Assembly: GCA_019510535.1 (NCBI GenBank)
Contig: JAEKKE010000396.1
Span: 1 to 7,916, forward strand
DNA: 7,916 nucleotides
From: Acidobacteriota bacterium
GTDB taxonomy: Bacteria; Acidobacteriota; Terriglobia; Terriglobales; Acidobacteriaceae
Direction: 5' to 3'
This document shows positions 1 to 6,293 of the stretch, piece after piece; positions within the stretch are counted from its first letter, which is position 1, and every line of letters starts with the position of its first letter. Made by a program: the position numbers and the translations under genes. The notes under the pieces are model-generated. The model was not told the origin of the DNA, searched no databases, and saw only the letters and a list, made by a program, of their open reading frames with translations.

Positions 1-804
1 AAGGTGATTCGCGCACTGCAGCAACATGGCAGCGCCCTGCCCCTTGCATGCACCTTCGATACGGCGTTTCATCACACGCTGCCCGAGGTCGCATGGCGTT
101 ACGCGATTGACTACGATGTCGCCAATCGCCACGGCATCCGCAAATACGGTTTCCATGGGCTCTCGCATCGCTATCAACTGGAGCAGTTCTGCTCACTGAG
201 CAACACGCCCATCGAGCAGGCGAACATCATCACGAGTCATCTTGAGAGCGGATCGTCAGTCTGTGCCATCCGCGAAGGCAAATCGGTCGAGACTTCGATG
301 GGCTTTACGCCATTGGAAGGTCTGATGATGGGCACACGCTCCGGCTCCGTCGATCCGGCGATCCTGCCCTATCTCATGCAGCACGAGAATCTCTCTTCGC
401 AGGACGCGCTCCAGTTCCTGGAAAAGAAGTCGGGCCTGCTCGCTATCTCCGGCCAGTCACTCGACACCCGCATTCTGCGCAAGAAGACAGACGACCGTTC
501 GCTGCTGGCCATGGCAATGTACGCCTATCGCGTCCGCGCCACCATGGGCGCTTACCTTGCTGTGCTAGGTGACCCACACGCCATTGTCTTCGGCGGAGGC
601 ATCGGAGAGAATACTCCTGAAGTAAGAGGCCCCATTCTTGAGGGGCTCCGAGGTTGGGGCGTCGACGTCGACCCCGCCCGAAATACAAATGTCATGGCGG
701 GTGACACTTTGCTCTCCTCGCCGGCATCAAAGCTCGCCGTATGGGTGATTCACGCAGACGAAGGCCTGCAGCTTGCACACGAGTGCACACAGGCCCTCCA
801 GTAG
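1..804 (+). CDS. ackA: Acetate kinase, C-terminal part (5' end outside window)
   Basis: Cytoplasmic enzyme that interconverts acetyl-phosphate + ADP with acetate + ATP. The frame is open from base 1 (AAG GTG ATT...) to TAG at 802-804, giving 267 residues. The family is about 400 residues long, so roughly the first third, with the N-terminal phosphate-loop motif, is missing. Counting the first codon as 1, visible ASKHA-fold motifs are FDTAFH (19-24, with the Asp matching catalytic Asp148 of the Methanosarcina enzyme), YGFHGLSHRY (49-58), TPLEGLMMGTRSGSVDP (103-119, with the active-site Arg), GGGIGEN (198-204) and HADEGL (251-256, with the conserved Glu near the C-terminus). The usual HLGNG loop reads HLESG (80-84), so the conserved Asn is replaced by Ser. 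The 27-base gap to the phosphoketolase gene implies one operon in which this enzyme uses that enzyme's acetyl-phosphate. The GTG at base 4 is internal, not a start. The family assignment is secure; activity despite the loop change is inference. Confidence 0.96.
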   Translation, partial: KVIRALQQHGSALPLACTFDTAFHHTLPEVAWRYAIDYDVANRHGIRKYGFHGLSHRYQLEQFCSLSNTPIEQANIITSHLESGSSVCAIREGKSVETSMGFTPLEGLMMGTRSGSVDPAILPYLMQHENLSSQDALQFLEKKSGLLAISGQSLDTRILRKKTDDRSLLAMAMYAYRVRATMGAYLAVLGDPHAIVFGGGIGENTPEVRGPILEGLRGWGVDVDPARNTNVMAGDTLLSSPASKLAVWVIHADEGLQLAHECTQALQ

Positions 805-831
805 CCAACCCCTAAACCCCGGAGACACGCG

Positions 832-3189
832 ATGCCGCTCACCGTTGAGGAAATCGCCGGTATTCATGCATACTGGCGCGCTGCCAACTATCTTTCTGTC
901 GGACAGATCTACCTGCGCAACAATCCGCTGCTCCGTCGTCCGCTCGCGGTCGACGACATCAAGCCGCGTCTGCTCGGCCACTTCGGCACTACGCCCGGCC
1001 TCAACTTCGTTTACGTGCACCTCAATCGCATCATCAGGGCACGCCGCCTCAGCATGCTGTTGATTACCGGGCCTGGTCACGGAGCTCCGGGCATCCTCGC
1101 CAACACCTTCCTCGAAGGCAGCTACTCTGAGACTTATCCCAACATCCAGCAGGATGCCGATGGGCTCAAGCTCTTCTTCAAACAGTTTTCCTGGCCCTAC
1201 GGCATTCCCAGCCATTGCGCCGCCAATGTCCCCGGCTCTATCAATGAGGGCGGAGAGCTCGGCTATTCGCTGGTGCATGCCTATGGCGCGGCTTTCGACA
1301 ATCCAAACCTCATCGTCCCCTGCATCGTCGGCGACGGCGAGGCGGAGACGGGCACGCTGGCGACCTCGTGGCACTCGAACAAGTTCCTCAATCCCGTAAC
1401 CGACGGCACCGTGCTGCCCATCCTGCACCTCAATGGCTACAAGATCGCGAATCCCACAGTGCTGGCGCGCATTCCGCAGGAGGAGTTGGAACAGCTATTC
1501 CGCGGCTACGGATACACGCCGTATACGGTCGAAGGCGATGACCCCGAGGTGATGCATCGGAAGATGGCTGAGACGCTCGATCGCATCTTCGATCACATCA
1601 CCGCGATTCGTGCCGACGCTGCCAGCCAGTATCCGCCGCAGCGCCCCGCCTGGCCGATGCTCATTCTGCGCACTCCCAAGGGCTGGACCGCGCCGCACAT
1701 GGTCGACGGCAAGCAGGTGGAAGGCACTTGGCGCTCGCACCAGGTGCCGCTCGACGAGGTGCGCTCCAACCCCGAGCATCTCACACTGCTCGAGGAGTGG
1801 TTGCGAAGCTACAAGCCGGAAGAGCTCTTCGACAATCGCGGATGCCCTGTGCCGCAGTTGCTCAAGATCGCCCCTAAAGGGGACCTGCGTATGTCGGTCA
1901 ATCCCAGCGCCAACGGCGGCGAGTTGTTGAAGCCGCTGGTGCTGCCAGACTTCCGCGACTATGCCGTAAAGTGCAATGTGCCTTGCGATACAAAAGAGGT
2001 CTCGGCGACAAAGATCCTCGGCGACTACCTCCGCGACGTCATCCGCTACAACGCCGGCAATCGCAACTTCCGCATCTTCGGTCCCGATGAGACCGCCTCC
2101 AACCGCTTGCAGGATATCTACCAGGCAACACCCAAGCAGTGGGAGGGTGAGCTGCTTCCCGTCGATGAGAATCTCGCCGCCGATGGCCGCGTGCTCGAAG
2201 TCTTGTCAGAGAATCTCTGCCAGGGCTGGCTCGAAGGCTATCTTCTTACCGGACGCCACGGCTTCTTCTCTTGCTACGAAGCCTTCATCCACATCATCGA
2301 CTCCATGTTCAACCAGCATGCCAAGTGGCTGAAGGCCTGCAAAGAGCTGCCATGGCGTAAGCCCATCGCTTCGCTGACCTATCTGCTCAGCTCGCACGTC
2401 TGGCGGCAAGACCACAACGGCTTCTCGCACCAGGACCCCGGCTTCATCGACCACGTCGCCAACAAGCAGAGCGAGGTGACGCGCATCTACTTCCCGCCCG
2501 ATGCCAACTGCCTGCTCTCGGTTGGCGACCACTGCCTGCGCTCGCGCAACTACATCAATCTCATCATCGCGGGGAAGCAGCCGACACACACCTACCTCAA
2601 TATGGATGAGGCAGTGCGTCACTGCACCGAAGGTCTGGGGATCTGGGCGTGGGCCTCGACCTGTGCGCCGGAGGAGAAGCCGGACGTCATCCTCGCCTGT
2701 GCCGGCGACGTCCCCACCATGGAGGCGCTGGCCGCTGTGACGGTGCTGCGGAAATGGGCGCCAGCCCTCAAGATTCGATTCGTCAACATCGTCGATCTCT
2801 TCACTCTGGAGACGCCCGGGGAGCATCCGCATGGCATCGATGACGAAAACTTCGAACGGATCTTCGATCAGGAAAGCCCGGTTGTCATGGCCTTTCACGG
2901 CTACCCGACCGTAGTGCACAAGCTCACCTACAAACGCCGTAACCATGCCAGCTTCCACGTCCACGGCTTTCGCGGGGAAGGCACCACGACGACACCGTTC
3001 GATATGACGGTGCTCAACGAGATCGACCGTTTCTCACTTGCGCTCGACTGCGTGCGGTATGCGTTACCCGAGGACTACGACCGCGTCCGCCAGCTCCACA
3101 GCGAAAAGATGCAGGAGCATAAACTCTACGTCGCGGAACACGGCGAAGATATGCCGGAAGTAAGAGATTGGAAGTGGGTTGCTAATTGA
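832..3189 (+). CDS. xfp: Phosphoketolase (xylulose-5-phosphate/fructose-6-phosphate)
   Basis: Cytoplasmic thiamine-diphosphate enzyme. It cleaves xylulose-5-phosphate (and in many members fructose-6-phosphate) with phosphate to acetyl-phosphate plus glyceraldehyde-3-phosphate or erythrose-4-phosphate. The 785 residues match the family's usual length of about 790. Start ATG 832 has GGAGA at 821-825, 6 bases upstream. Motifs in order: GHFGTTPGLNF (49-59) and GPGHGAP (80-86), carrying active-site histidines; EGGELGYSL (139-147), the first family signature; GDGEAETGTLATSWH (167-181), the second signature and ThDP/Mg site, with Thr where Pro is common; HLNGYKIANPT (199-209); EGTWRSHQVP (297-306), with a catalytic His; FGPDE (416-420); EGYLLTGRHGFF (468-479), with the likely catalytic Glu; and QDHNGFSHQDPG (526-537), with the transition-state His. 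The C-terminal XFP_C domain spans about 590-785 and ends in VRDWKWVAN. The gene follows ackA at 27 bases, consistent with a phosphoketolase-acetate kinase shunt. Whether xylulose-5-phosphate or fructose-6-phosphate is preferred cannot be told from sequence. Confidence 0.97.
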   Translation: MPLTVEEIAGIHAYWRAANYLSVGQIYLRNNPLLRRPLAVDDIKPRLLGHFGTTPGLNFVYVHLNRIIRARRLSMLLITGPGHGAPGILANTFLEGSYSETYPNIQQDADGLKLFFKQFSWPYGIPSHCAANVPGSINEGGELGYSLVHAYGAAFDNPNLIVPCIVGDGEAETGTLATSWHSNKFLNPVTDGTVLPILHLNGYKIANPTVLARIPQEELEQLFRGYGYTPYTVEGDDPEVMHRKMAETLDRIFDHITAIRADAASQYPPQRPAWPMLILRTPKGWTAPHMVDGKQVEGTWRSHQVPLDEVRSNPEHLTLLEEWLRSYKPEELFDNRGCPVPQLLKIAPKGDLRMSVNPSANGGELLKPLVLPDFRDYAVKCNVPCDTKEVSATKILGDYLRDVIRYNAGNRNFRIFGPDETASNRLQDIYQATPKQWEGELLPVDENLAADGRVLEVLSENLCQGWLEGYLLTGRHGFFSCYEAFIHIIDSMFNQHAKWLKACKELPWRKPIASLTYLLSSHVWRQDHNGFSHQDPGFIDHVANKQSEVTRIYFPPDANCLLSVGDHCLRSRNYINLIIAGKQPTHTYLNMDEAVRHCTEGLGIWAWASTCAPEEKPDVILACAGDVPTMEALAAVTVLRKWAPALKIRFVNIVDLFTLETPGEHPHGIDDENFERIFDQESPVVMAFHGYPTVVHKLTYKRRNHASFHVHGFRGEGTTTTPFDMTVLNEIDRFSLALDCVRYALPEDYDRVRQLHSEKMQEHKLYVAEHGEDMPEVRDWKWVAN

Positions 3190-3302
3190 ATGATCGAATA
3201 ACAGAAGAATTGAATAACCTGAACATCCAACGACATCACTAATCGCCAGTTGAGGCGATGATCTAGTTCTTCAATTATTCAATTATTTCGTTATTCAATT
3301 CT
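3184..3302. repeat. AT-rich nested inverted repeat between convergent genes
   Basis: This AT-rich block lies in a GC-rich window. AGAATTGAATAAC (3206-3218) is the exact reverse complement of 3290-3302, a 13-bp arm pair. Between the arms is a second perfect stem, ATCGCC (3242-3247) and GGCGAT (3254-3259), with a 6-base loop. The right half also holds a direct tandem repeat of TTCAATTA (3270-3277 and 3278-3285), and further AATTGAAT words occur at 3184-3191 and on the minus strand. Both convergent genes, xfp and the hydrolase, end in the codons AAT TGA, which belong to this repeated word. It could act as a bidirectional transcription terminator, but neither side has a clean T-run after a GC-rich stem. 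Alternatively it is a copy of a small dispersed palindromic element, since similar ATTCAATT words recur at 7170-7201. Confidence 0.6.
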
Positions 3303-4191
3303 GCAACCAGCGCGCTATCGCGCGGTTGCAGACCTCTGGCTGTTCCTCAAATGGCAGATGCCCGACGCCATGCAGTACCAGCAGCTCGGCGTGATGCATC
3401 TCCTTGGCCAGAAGCTGTGCCGAAGGCAGGCTTACGGCACGGTCGCGATCGCCCCAGATCAGTAGCGCTGGAACATCAGCCAGCCGGTTCAGGACTTTCT
3501 TGAGGCCGCGCATGTCGCTGCCCCAGGAGCGCACGATCGCCAGCAGGTGATCCATGGTTCCGGGGATGCTGAGGTGCTCGGTGTAGCAGGCCAGTGTTCC
3601 ATCAATGATCCGTGAGGGCTCGCCGTACATGCGGCGCAGGGCGGCGCGGTGCACAAGGCCTGGCCACTGCGGAACGCGGCGTCCCAGCCAGGCTCCCAGC
3701 GGGGTGGCAAAGAAGCGTGCATTGCGCGCGCCATGTCCGCAGAATGGATTTGCCGGGGCGAAGAGCACCAGCTTGCCGACACGGTTGGTGTGTCGCGCGG
3801 CCAGCATCATCGCCAGCGCCCCGCCGTGCGAGTGTCCGGCGACATCGGCTTCGTCCAGACCGAGGGCATCCATCAGGCGTGCGATCCGGTCAGCGGTAGC
3901 CTCCAGGGTTGCGTCCAGGCCGGCGACCCGCTGGCTCTTGCCCATGTTGAAGAGATCCACGGCGTAGACCGTGGAATGGCGCGCCAGATCCTTCAGGTTC
4001 CGACGCCAGGTCTGCCCATCGGCCAGCAACCCGTGTAGCAGCAACAGCGGACGCCCCGTTCCGGCAATGCGGTAGTGCACCGCGATACCGTCAACGACGA
4101 CCTCTTCTTCACGGATGTGGAGTGCTGCAGACACGGCCCTCTGTGCGTCCCTTCGTTCAAACTGCGGGTCTTTCCCTGACACAGACGGCAC
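3295..4191 (-). CDS. Alpha/beta-fold hydrolase
   Basis: A 298-residue protein of the alpha/beta hydrolase superfamily (Abhydrolase_1 type). These are usually cytoplasmic esterases, C-C bond hydrolases or haloperoxidase-like enzymes. Visible parts are the oxyanion-hole strand LLLLHGLLADGQTW (49-62); the nucleophile elbow GHSHG (119-123) with Ser121; the acid in IWGDRD (245-250), probably Asp250; and the catalytic His278 in GVGHLPFEE (275-283). A helical lid lies between about 150 and 235. There is no signal peptide or membrane segment. The chosen start is GTG at 4191-4189 with GGGA five bases upstream. About 20 residues precede homology-like sequence, so a GTG at Val20 (just before SAALHIREEE) is an alternative, but its purine-rich AGAGGG is only two bases away. 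The gene converges with xfp and diverges from the DUF2164 gene, so it is probably its own unit. The substrate cannot be assigned from sequence. Confidence 0.9.
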   Translation of the reverse strand: MPSVSGKDPQFERRDAQRAVSAALHIREEEVVVDGIAVHYRIAGTGRPLLLLHGLLADGQTWRRNLKDLARHSTVYAVDLFNMGKSQRVAGLDATLEATADRIARLMDALGLDEADVAGHSHGGALAMMLAARHTNRVGKLVLFAPANPFCGHGARNARFFATPLGAWLGRRVPQWPGLVHRAALRRMYGEPSRIIDGTLACYTEHLSIPGTMDHLLAIVRSWGSDMRGLKKVLNRLADVPALLIWGDRDRAVSLPSAQLLAKEMHHAELLVLHGVGHLPFEEQPEVCNRAIARWLQN

Positions 4192-4219
4192 GGAAGTCCC
4201 AACGCTCTATGTTACAGGA

Positions 4220-4248
4220 TTGTTACTGAGGGATGAAGGTTGTATTAC
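4220..4248 (+). promoter_or_regulatory. Candidate sigma-70-like promoter for the DUF2164 gene
   Basis: TTGTTA (4220-4225), a 17-base spacer and TATTAC (4243-4248) each match the -35/-10 consensus at four of six bases. Transcription would then start near 4255, leaving a leader of about 45 bases before the GTG start at 4299. It would also place the upstream in-frame ATG at 4233 outside the transcript. This is a pattern match only, and acidobacterial promoters are poorly characterised. Confidence 0.3.
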
Positions 4249-4268
4249 GGGATTTAATCTCAAGGGGT

Positions 4269-4292
4269 GTTCCCAGCCGGGAACGAGGGGGG
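4269..4292 (+). promoter_or_regulatory. Leader hairpin directly before the DUF2164 ribosome binding site
   Basis: GTTCCC (4269-4274) and GGGAAC (4279-4284) form a perfect 6-bp stem closed by an AGCC loop. The purine run GAGGGGGG (4285-4292) follows with no gap and serves as the Shine-Dalgarno sequence for the GTG at 4299, six bases further on. A stem abutting the binding site could influence translation, but nothing in the sequence shows that it does. The arrangement mainly supports GTG 4299 as the start. Confidence 0.4.
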
Positions 4293-4298
4293 ACAGGA

Positions 4299-4580
4299 GT
4301 GTCAACCGAGAAGCTCACCGAACTTTCAGCCCAGGACCGTCAGCAGGCGATCTCCTCCCTGCAGACCTACGCCGAGCAGAATCTGGCCGAACCGCTCAAT
4401 ACGCTGGCAGCGGGCTTACTTCTGGACTTTTTCCTGGAAGAGATTGGGCCACTGGTCTACAACCGCGGCGTCGCCGACGCCCAGCAGCGCATGCAGCACA
4501 AGTTGATGGACCTTGAAGGCGAGCTGCAGGCCGACGCCTTTCAGTACTGGCCTTCCCGCGCTGCCCGCAAACGCCACTAG
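4299..4580 (+). CDS. DUF2164 family small protein
   Basis: A 93-residue cytoplasmic protein of the DUF2164 family, whose function is unknown. The family hallmark AGLLLDFFLEEIGP (38-51), followed by VYNRGVADAQQRMQ (53-66), is plain. The preceding helix (about residues 10-32, AQDRQQAISSLQ...) and the ending EGELQADAFQYWP (73-85) also fit. Members are usually about 80 residues. Start GTG 4299 is preferred because it follows GAGGGGGG at good spacing and gives family length. The longer reading from ATG 4233 adds 22 residues, has its GAGGG touching the ATG, and would run through a leader hairpin. The C-terminal SRAARKRH tail is basic. The gene is divergent from the hydrolase and appears monocistronic. 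The family call rests on recalled family sequence. Confidence 0.87.
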   Translation: MSTEKLTELSAQDRQQAISSLQTYAEQNLAEPLNTLAAGLLLDFFLEEIGPLVYNRGVADAQQRMQHKLMDLEGELQADAFQYWPSRAARKRH

Positions 4581-4589
4581 TGTTGTGTC

Positions 4590-4645
4590 TCGGAAGTTCT
4601 TGTCATCCTGAACATAGTGAAGGACCTGCTTTTCAACGCTTCCGA
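4590..4645. repeat. Dispersed-repeat-like element of the TGTCATCCTGA...AAGGACCTGC type
   Basis: The core at 4601-4633 starts TGTCATCCTGA, contains GTGAAGGACCTGC and ends in TTTT. It resembles a short intergenic element that I recall as scattered through many acidobacterial and other soil-bacterial genomes, where it is often mistranslated as peptides such as LRYAQDDR; here the minus strand reads VLHYVQDDK. A 7-bp inverted repeat, TCGGAAG (4590-4596) and CTTCCGA (4639-4645), brackets the core. The bracketing arms are directly visible; membership in a repeat family is from memory and needs a genome-wide count. Confidence 0.5.
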
Positions 4646-4679
4646 TGGCAAAGCTCTTCATGATTTATGACAAGTCGCT

Positions 4680-4731
4680 GGGTATTAAAAGCGAATACCC
4701 CATCACCCGCGGAGGTGGTATGGGGTATTCG
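4680..4731. repeat. Strong hairpin with a competing alternative stem
   Basis: CGAATACCCCAT (4692-4703) pairs perfectly with ATGGGGTATTCG (4720-4731). CACC (4704-4707) pairs with GGTG (4714-4717) across a 2-base bulge, leaving a 6-base loop. In addition GGGTATT (4680-4686) can pair with AATACCC (4694-4700), so the middle arm has two mutually exclusive partners. No T-run follows on the plus strand, so this is not a typical Rho-independent terminator. It sits between two convergent genes (DUF2164 and the secreted protein) and may still stop or stabilise their transcripts, or be a palindromic repeat copy. Confidence 0.55.
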
Positions 4732-4861
4732 AGTGCAGCTTTGACGGTTTTGCTCTCCGTTACGTTGAGGGAAAAGCGGGGCCTCGGAAAACCTCCCATT
4801 GCCCCCGGCAGACAAGTGCAACAAATTTCAGGTACGACAATGCAGCGATTCCACCGTTCTA

Positions 4862-5695
4862 CTACTGCAACAACAACTCCACTGCCTGGGTGATCGTTGT
4901 TCTTTCCGGCAGGGCTTTGAATTCTGAGTGTTCTGACTGCTGCTGGCGATTGATGGTTTTGAAGAAGATCGCGCGTCCATCAAAGCGGGTCTGCATCTTT
5001 GCGACCTTCCAGATGGACGGAGCTACCTCCTCCCGTATGGTGCTGAAGCTACTGCCGCTGCGAAGCGTGGCCAGCAGACCCATGCCGAAGCTCACGTCTT
5101 TCTCCAGGCGGCCTTCGAGCTGGTGCAGGCGGAACTCACGTTCGTCCACCAGCACCGTGCCATGCATCGCGTGCATGACACGCTCTTCGAAGCTCTTTGG
5201 GGTGTACTCCGGGTTAGGACGGTAAGCGATGCGGGTATATCGCCCCTCCTGTCCCACCCGTTCAAACAGAAACGCCTTAGGTAGCAAGTCCAACATGCGC
5301 TGCGCGCGCTGGGAGTCCTCCTGCTGCGCGTGAACATCCTTCTGTAGCGCTTCGGAGTCGCCGGCGATCTGCTTTACCCGCTCGCGCTCGGCCTGCTGCC
5401 GGCAGGCATCCAGAGGCCTGCCATCCTCTTCCACCAGCATGCGAATGCGTCCTTCCGGCAGGTCGGCCACCCGCTCCTTCCACAATCTTCCATTCGTGCG
5501 GTCTGACCGTTCGTAGGAGGTGTACAGGTACGCCGGCCGCGCTTTGGCGGCGGAGCTCTCCTTTGAGATCAGCGCGACGATAACCTCCATCGGTGTCGTC
5601 TGCACCCGAAGCATCTGGTCGGCGGCCCGGGCGGTACCGGCCATTGCCATCGACAACGTGAAACAAGCAGCGAACTTTACGAACCAGAGCTTCAT
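4862..5695 (-). CDS. Secreted protein of unknown function (acidobacterial type)
   Basis: A 277-residue exported protein. The N-terminus MKLWFVKFAACFTLSMAMAG is a classic Sec signal peptide, with likely cleavage after TARA (21-24, an A-X-A site), so the mature protein should be periplasmic or extracellular. There is no lipobox Cys and no other membrane segment. The mature chain has YLYTSYERSD near 57-66, a long charged helical stretch (about 97-135), and a C-terminal half rich in beta-like segments (SFEERVMHAMHGTVLVDEREFRL, in part 168-190). The overall plan recalls hypothetical proteins common in Acidobacteriota (signal peptide, Arg/Glu-rich helix, then a domain possibly of LolA-like shape), but I cannot name a family. 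Start ATG 5695 has AAAGG eight bases upstream. An in-frame ATG at 5722 would add nine residues before the signal peptide and is less likely. The gene lies 101 bases downstream of the HxlR regulator on the same strand. Confidence 0.82.
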   Translation of the reverse strand: MKLWFVKFAACFTLSMAMAGTARAADQMLRVQTTPMEVIVALISKESSAAKARPAYLYTSYERSDRTNGRLWKERVADLPEGRIRMLVEEDGRPLDACRQQAERERVKQIAGDSEALQKDVHAQQEDSQRAQRMLDLLPKAFLFERVGQEGRYTRIAYRPNPEYTPKSFEERVMHAMHGTVLVDEREFRLHQLEGRLEKDVSFGMGLLATLRSGSSFSTIREEVAPSIWKVAKMQTRFDGRAIFFKTINRQQQSEHSEFKALPERTTITQAVELLLQ

Positions 5696-5796
5696 GCGCA
5701 GCACCTTTGTCTCGACTGCCATTGTTATCCCGGTTAACTTCCGGCTGTCCGTTTTCCAGATGACAAAGTGAAGTTCGCGTTCCTTATCGGGAAAAT

Positions 5797-6222
5797 TCAG
5801 GAGCGCTCGCGATACGCCGTGCGCGCCTTCTCGATGGCCTTGTAATTCGTCTCCGCCCACGTCCACACGCTGCAAAAGGCTTCTCCCAGACTGCGGCCCA
5901 GCGCCGTCAACGTGTACTCCACCTTTGGCGGGATGACCGGATGCACCGTTCGTGTGACAAATCCGTCGGCCTCCATCTGCCGCAGCGTCTGCGTCAGCAT
6001 CTTCTGGCTCACGCCATCGACCAATCCTGCCAGTTGGGTGAAGCGCAGCGTACCATGCTGGTCCAGGACTTCGAGGGTCAGCAGCGTCCACTTGTCGGCG
6101 ACACGCGCGATGGTCTGTTGCACCAATGCATCCAGGTCAGGGTGCGGGGAAGACTTTCCGTTCGGCGATTGAAAAGCCAGAGCGGCTTTCGGTTTTTTCT
6201 TCGAGGATTTTGTGGGAGCCAT
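5797..6222 (-). CDS. HxlR family winged-helix transcriptional regulator
   Basis: A 141-residue DNA-binding protein. HxlR features are VADKWTLLTLEVL (41-53), FTQLAGLVDGVSQKMLTQTLRQMEADGFVTR (61-91, the helix-turn-helix and recognition helix), and the wing PVIPPKVEYTLTALGRSL (95-112) followed by the C-terminal dimer helix. The N-terminal 25 residues are Lys/Ser/Pro-rich and probably disordered, making the protein slightly longer than the usual 110-130. The Cys before the first helix that senses thiol stress in members such as YodB is absent here; the only Cys is at 117. Redox sensing by that mechanism is therefore unlikely. Start ATG 6222 has GAGG eight bases upstream. The gene is divergent from a short-chain dehydrogenase, a common target arrangement. 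The ribosome binding site lies inside an imperfect palindrome (6226-6243), which suggests autoregulation. Confidence 0.94.
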   Translation of the reverse strand: MAPTKSSKKKPKAALAFQSPNGKSSPHPDLDALVQQTIARVADKWTLLTLEVLDQHGTLRFTQLAGLVDGVSQKMLTQTLRQMEADGFVTRTVHPVIPPKVEYTLTALGRSLGEAFCSVWTWAETNYKAIEKARTAYRERS

Positions 6223-6225
6223 ATT

Positions 6226-6243
6226 ACTTACCTCACGGTAACT
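6226..6243. promoter_or_regulatory. Candidate HxlR operator palindrome
   Basis: ACTTACC (6226-6232), a 4-base spacer TCAC and GGTAACT (6237-6243) form an 18-bp dyad with one mismatched pair; the inner TTACC/GGTAA is perfect. It covers the ribosome binding site of the HxlR gene (minus strand, 6231-6234). A second GTAACT half-site occurs at 6292-6297, before the dehydrogenase gene. HxlR regulators bind short dyads in such divergent gaps. The palindrome is seen directly; its role is inferred. Confidence 0.5.
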
Positions 6244-6264
6244 GACGTACAACAAAGTGCCTAC

Positions 6265-6293
6265 TTCCCAAAAGAGAGTGACGCTCCTACAGT
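6265..6293 (+). promoter_or_regulatory. Weak candidate promoter for the short-chain dehydrogenase gene
   Basis: TTCCCA (6265-6270), a 17-base spacer and TACAGT (6288-6293) each match sigma-70 consensus at four of six bases. The -10 region overlaps the GTAACT half-site at 6292-6297, so a regulator bound there could block it. This is only a weak pattern match. Confidence 0.2.

Larger units (their letters stand above)
4581..4861. other. Gene-free intergenic stretch between DUF2164 gene and secreted-protein gene
   Basis: These 281 bases lie between the ends of two convergent genes. Short open frames exist on both strands (for example 4645-4893 plus and 4633-4824 minus), but they have no recognisable motif, no good ribosome binding site, and low-complexity or improbable composition. 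The stretch contains a dispersed-repeat-like element (4590-4645) and a strong hairpin (4680-4731), listed separately. From 4732 to 4861 I see nothing specific. Confidence 0.6.

Noticed and set aside
727..1428. Long minus-strand open frame (233 codons) opposite ackA/xfp
   Set aside because: It lies wholly opposite two certain genes. Its translation has no recognisable domain, and such antisense frames are common in GC-rich coding DNA.
2206..2964. Long minus-strand open frame (252 codons) inside xfp
   Set aside because: It is a shadow of the phosphoketolase reading frame, with no motif and no credible ribosome binding site.
832..3189. Transketolase or other ThDP enzyme instead of phosphoketolase
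   Set aside because: Both phosphoketolase signatures (EGGELGY and GDGEAETG) and the full family length are present.
3184..3302. CRISPR-like repeat cluster
   Set aside because: The repeated words are only 8-13 bases, without regular spacing or spacers. The structure is palindromic, not an array.
3605..4038. Plus-strand open frames opposite the alpha/beta hydrolase
   Set aside because: They are Arg/Ala-rich shadow frames opposite a gene with an intact catalytic triad.
4645..4893. Short plus-strand open frame in the gene-free region
   Set aside because: It runs through the palindrome and into the end of the opposite gene, has no motif, and has a low-complexity Ser/Thr-rich end. It is probably not coding.
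5696..6091. N-terminal extension of the secreted-protein frame into the HxlR gene
   Set aside because: It would bury the signal peptide internally and overlap the regulator in another frame. ATG 5695 with AAAGG upstream explains the gene better.
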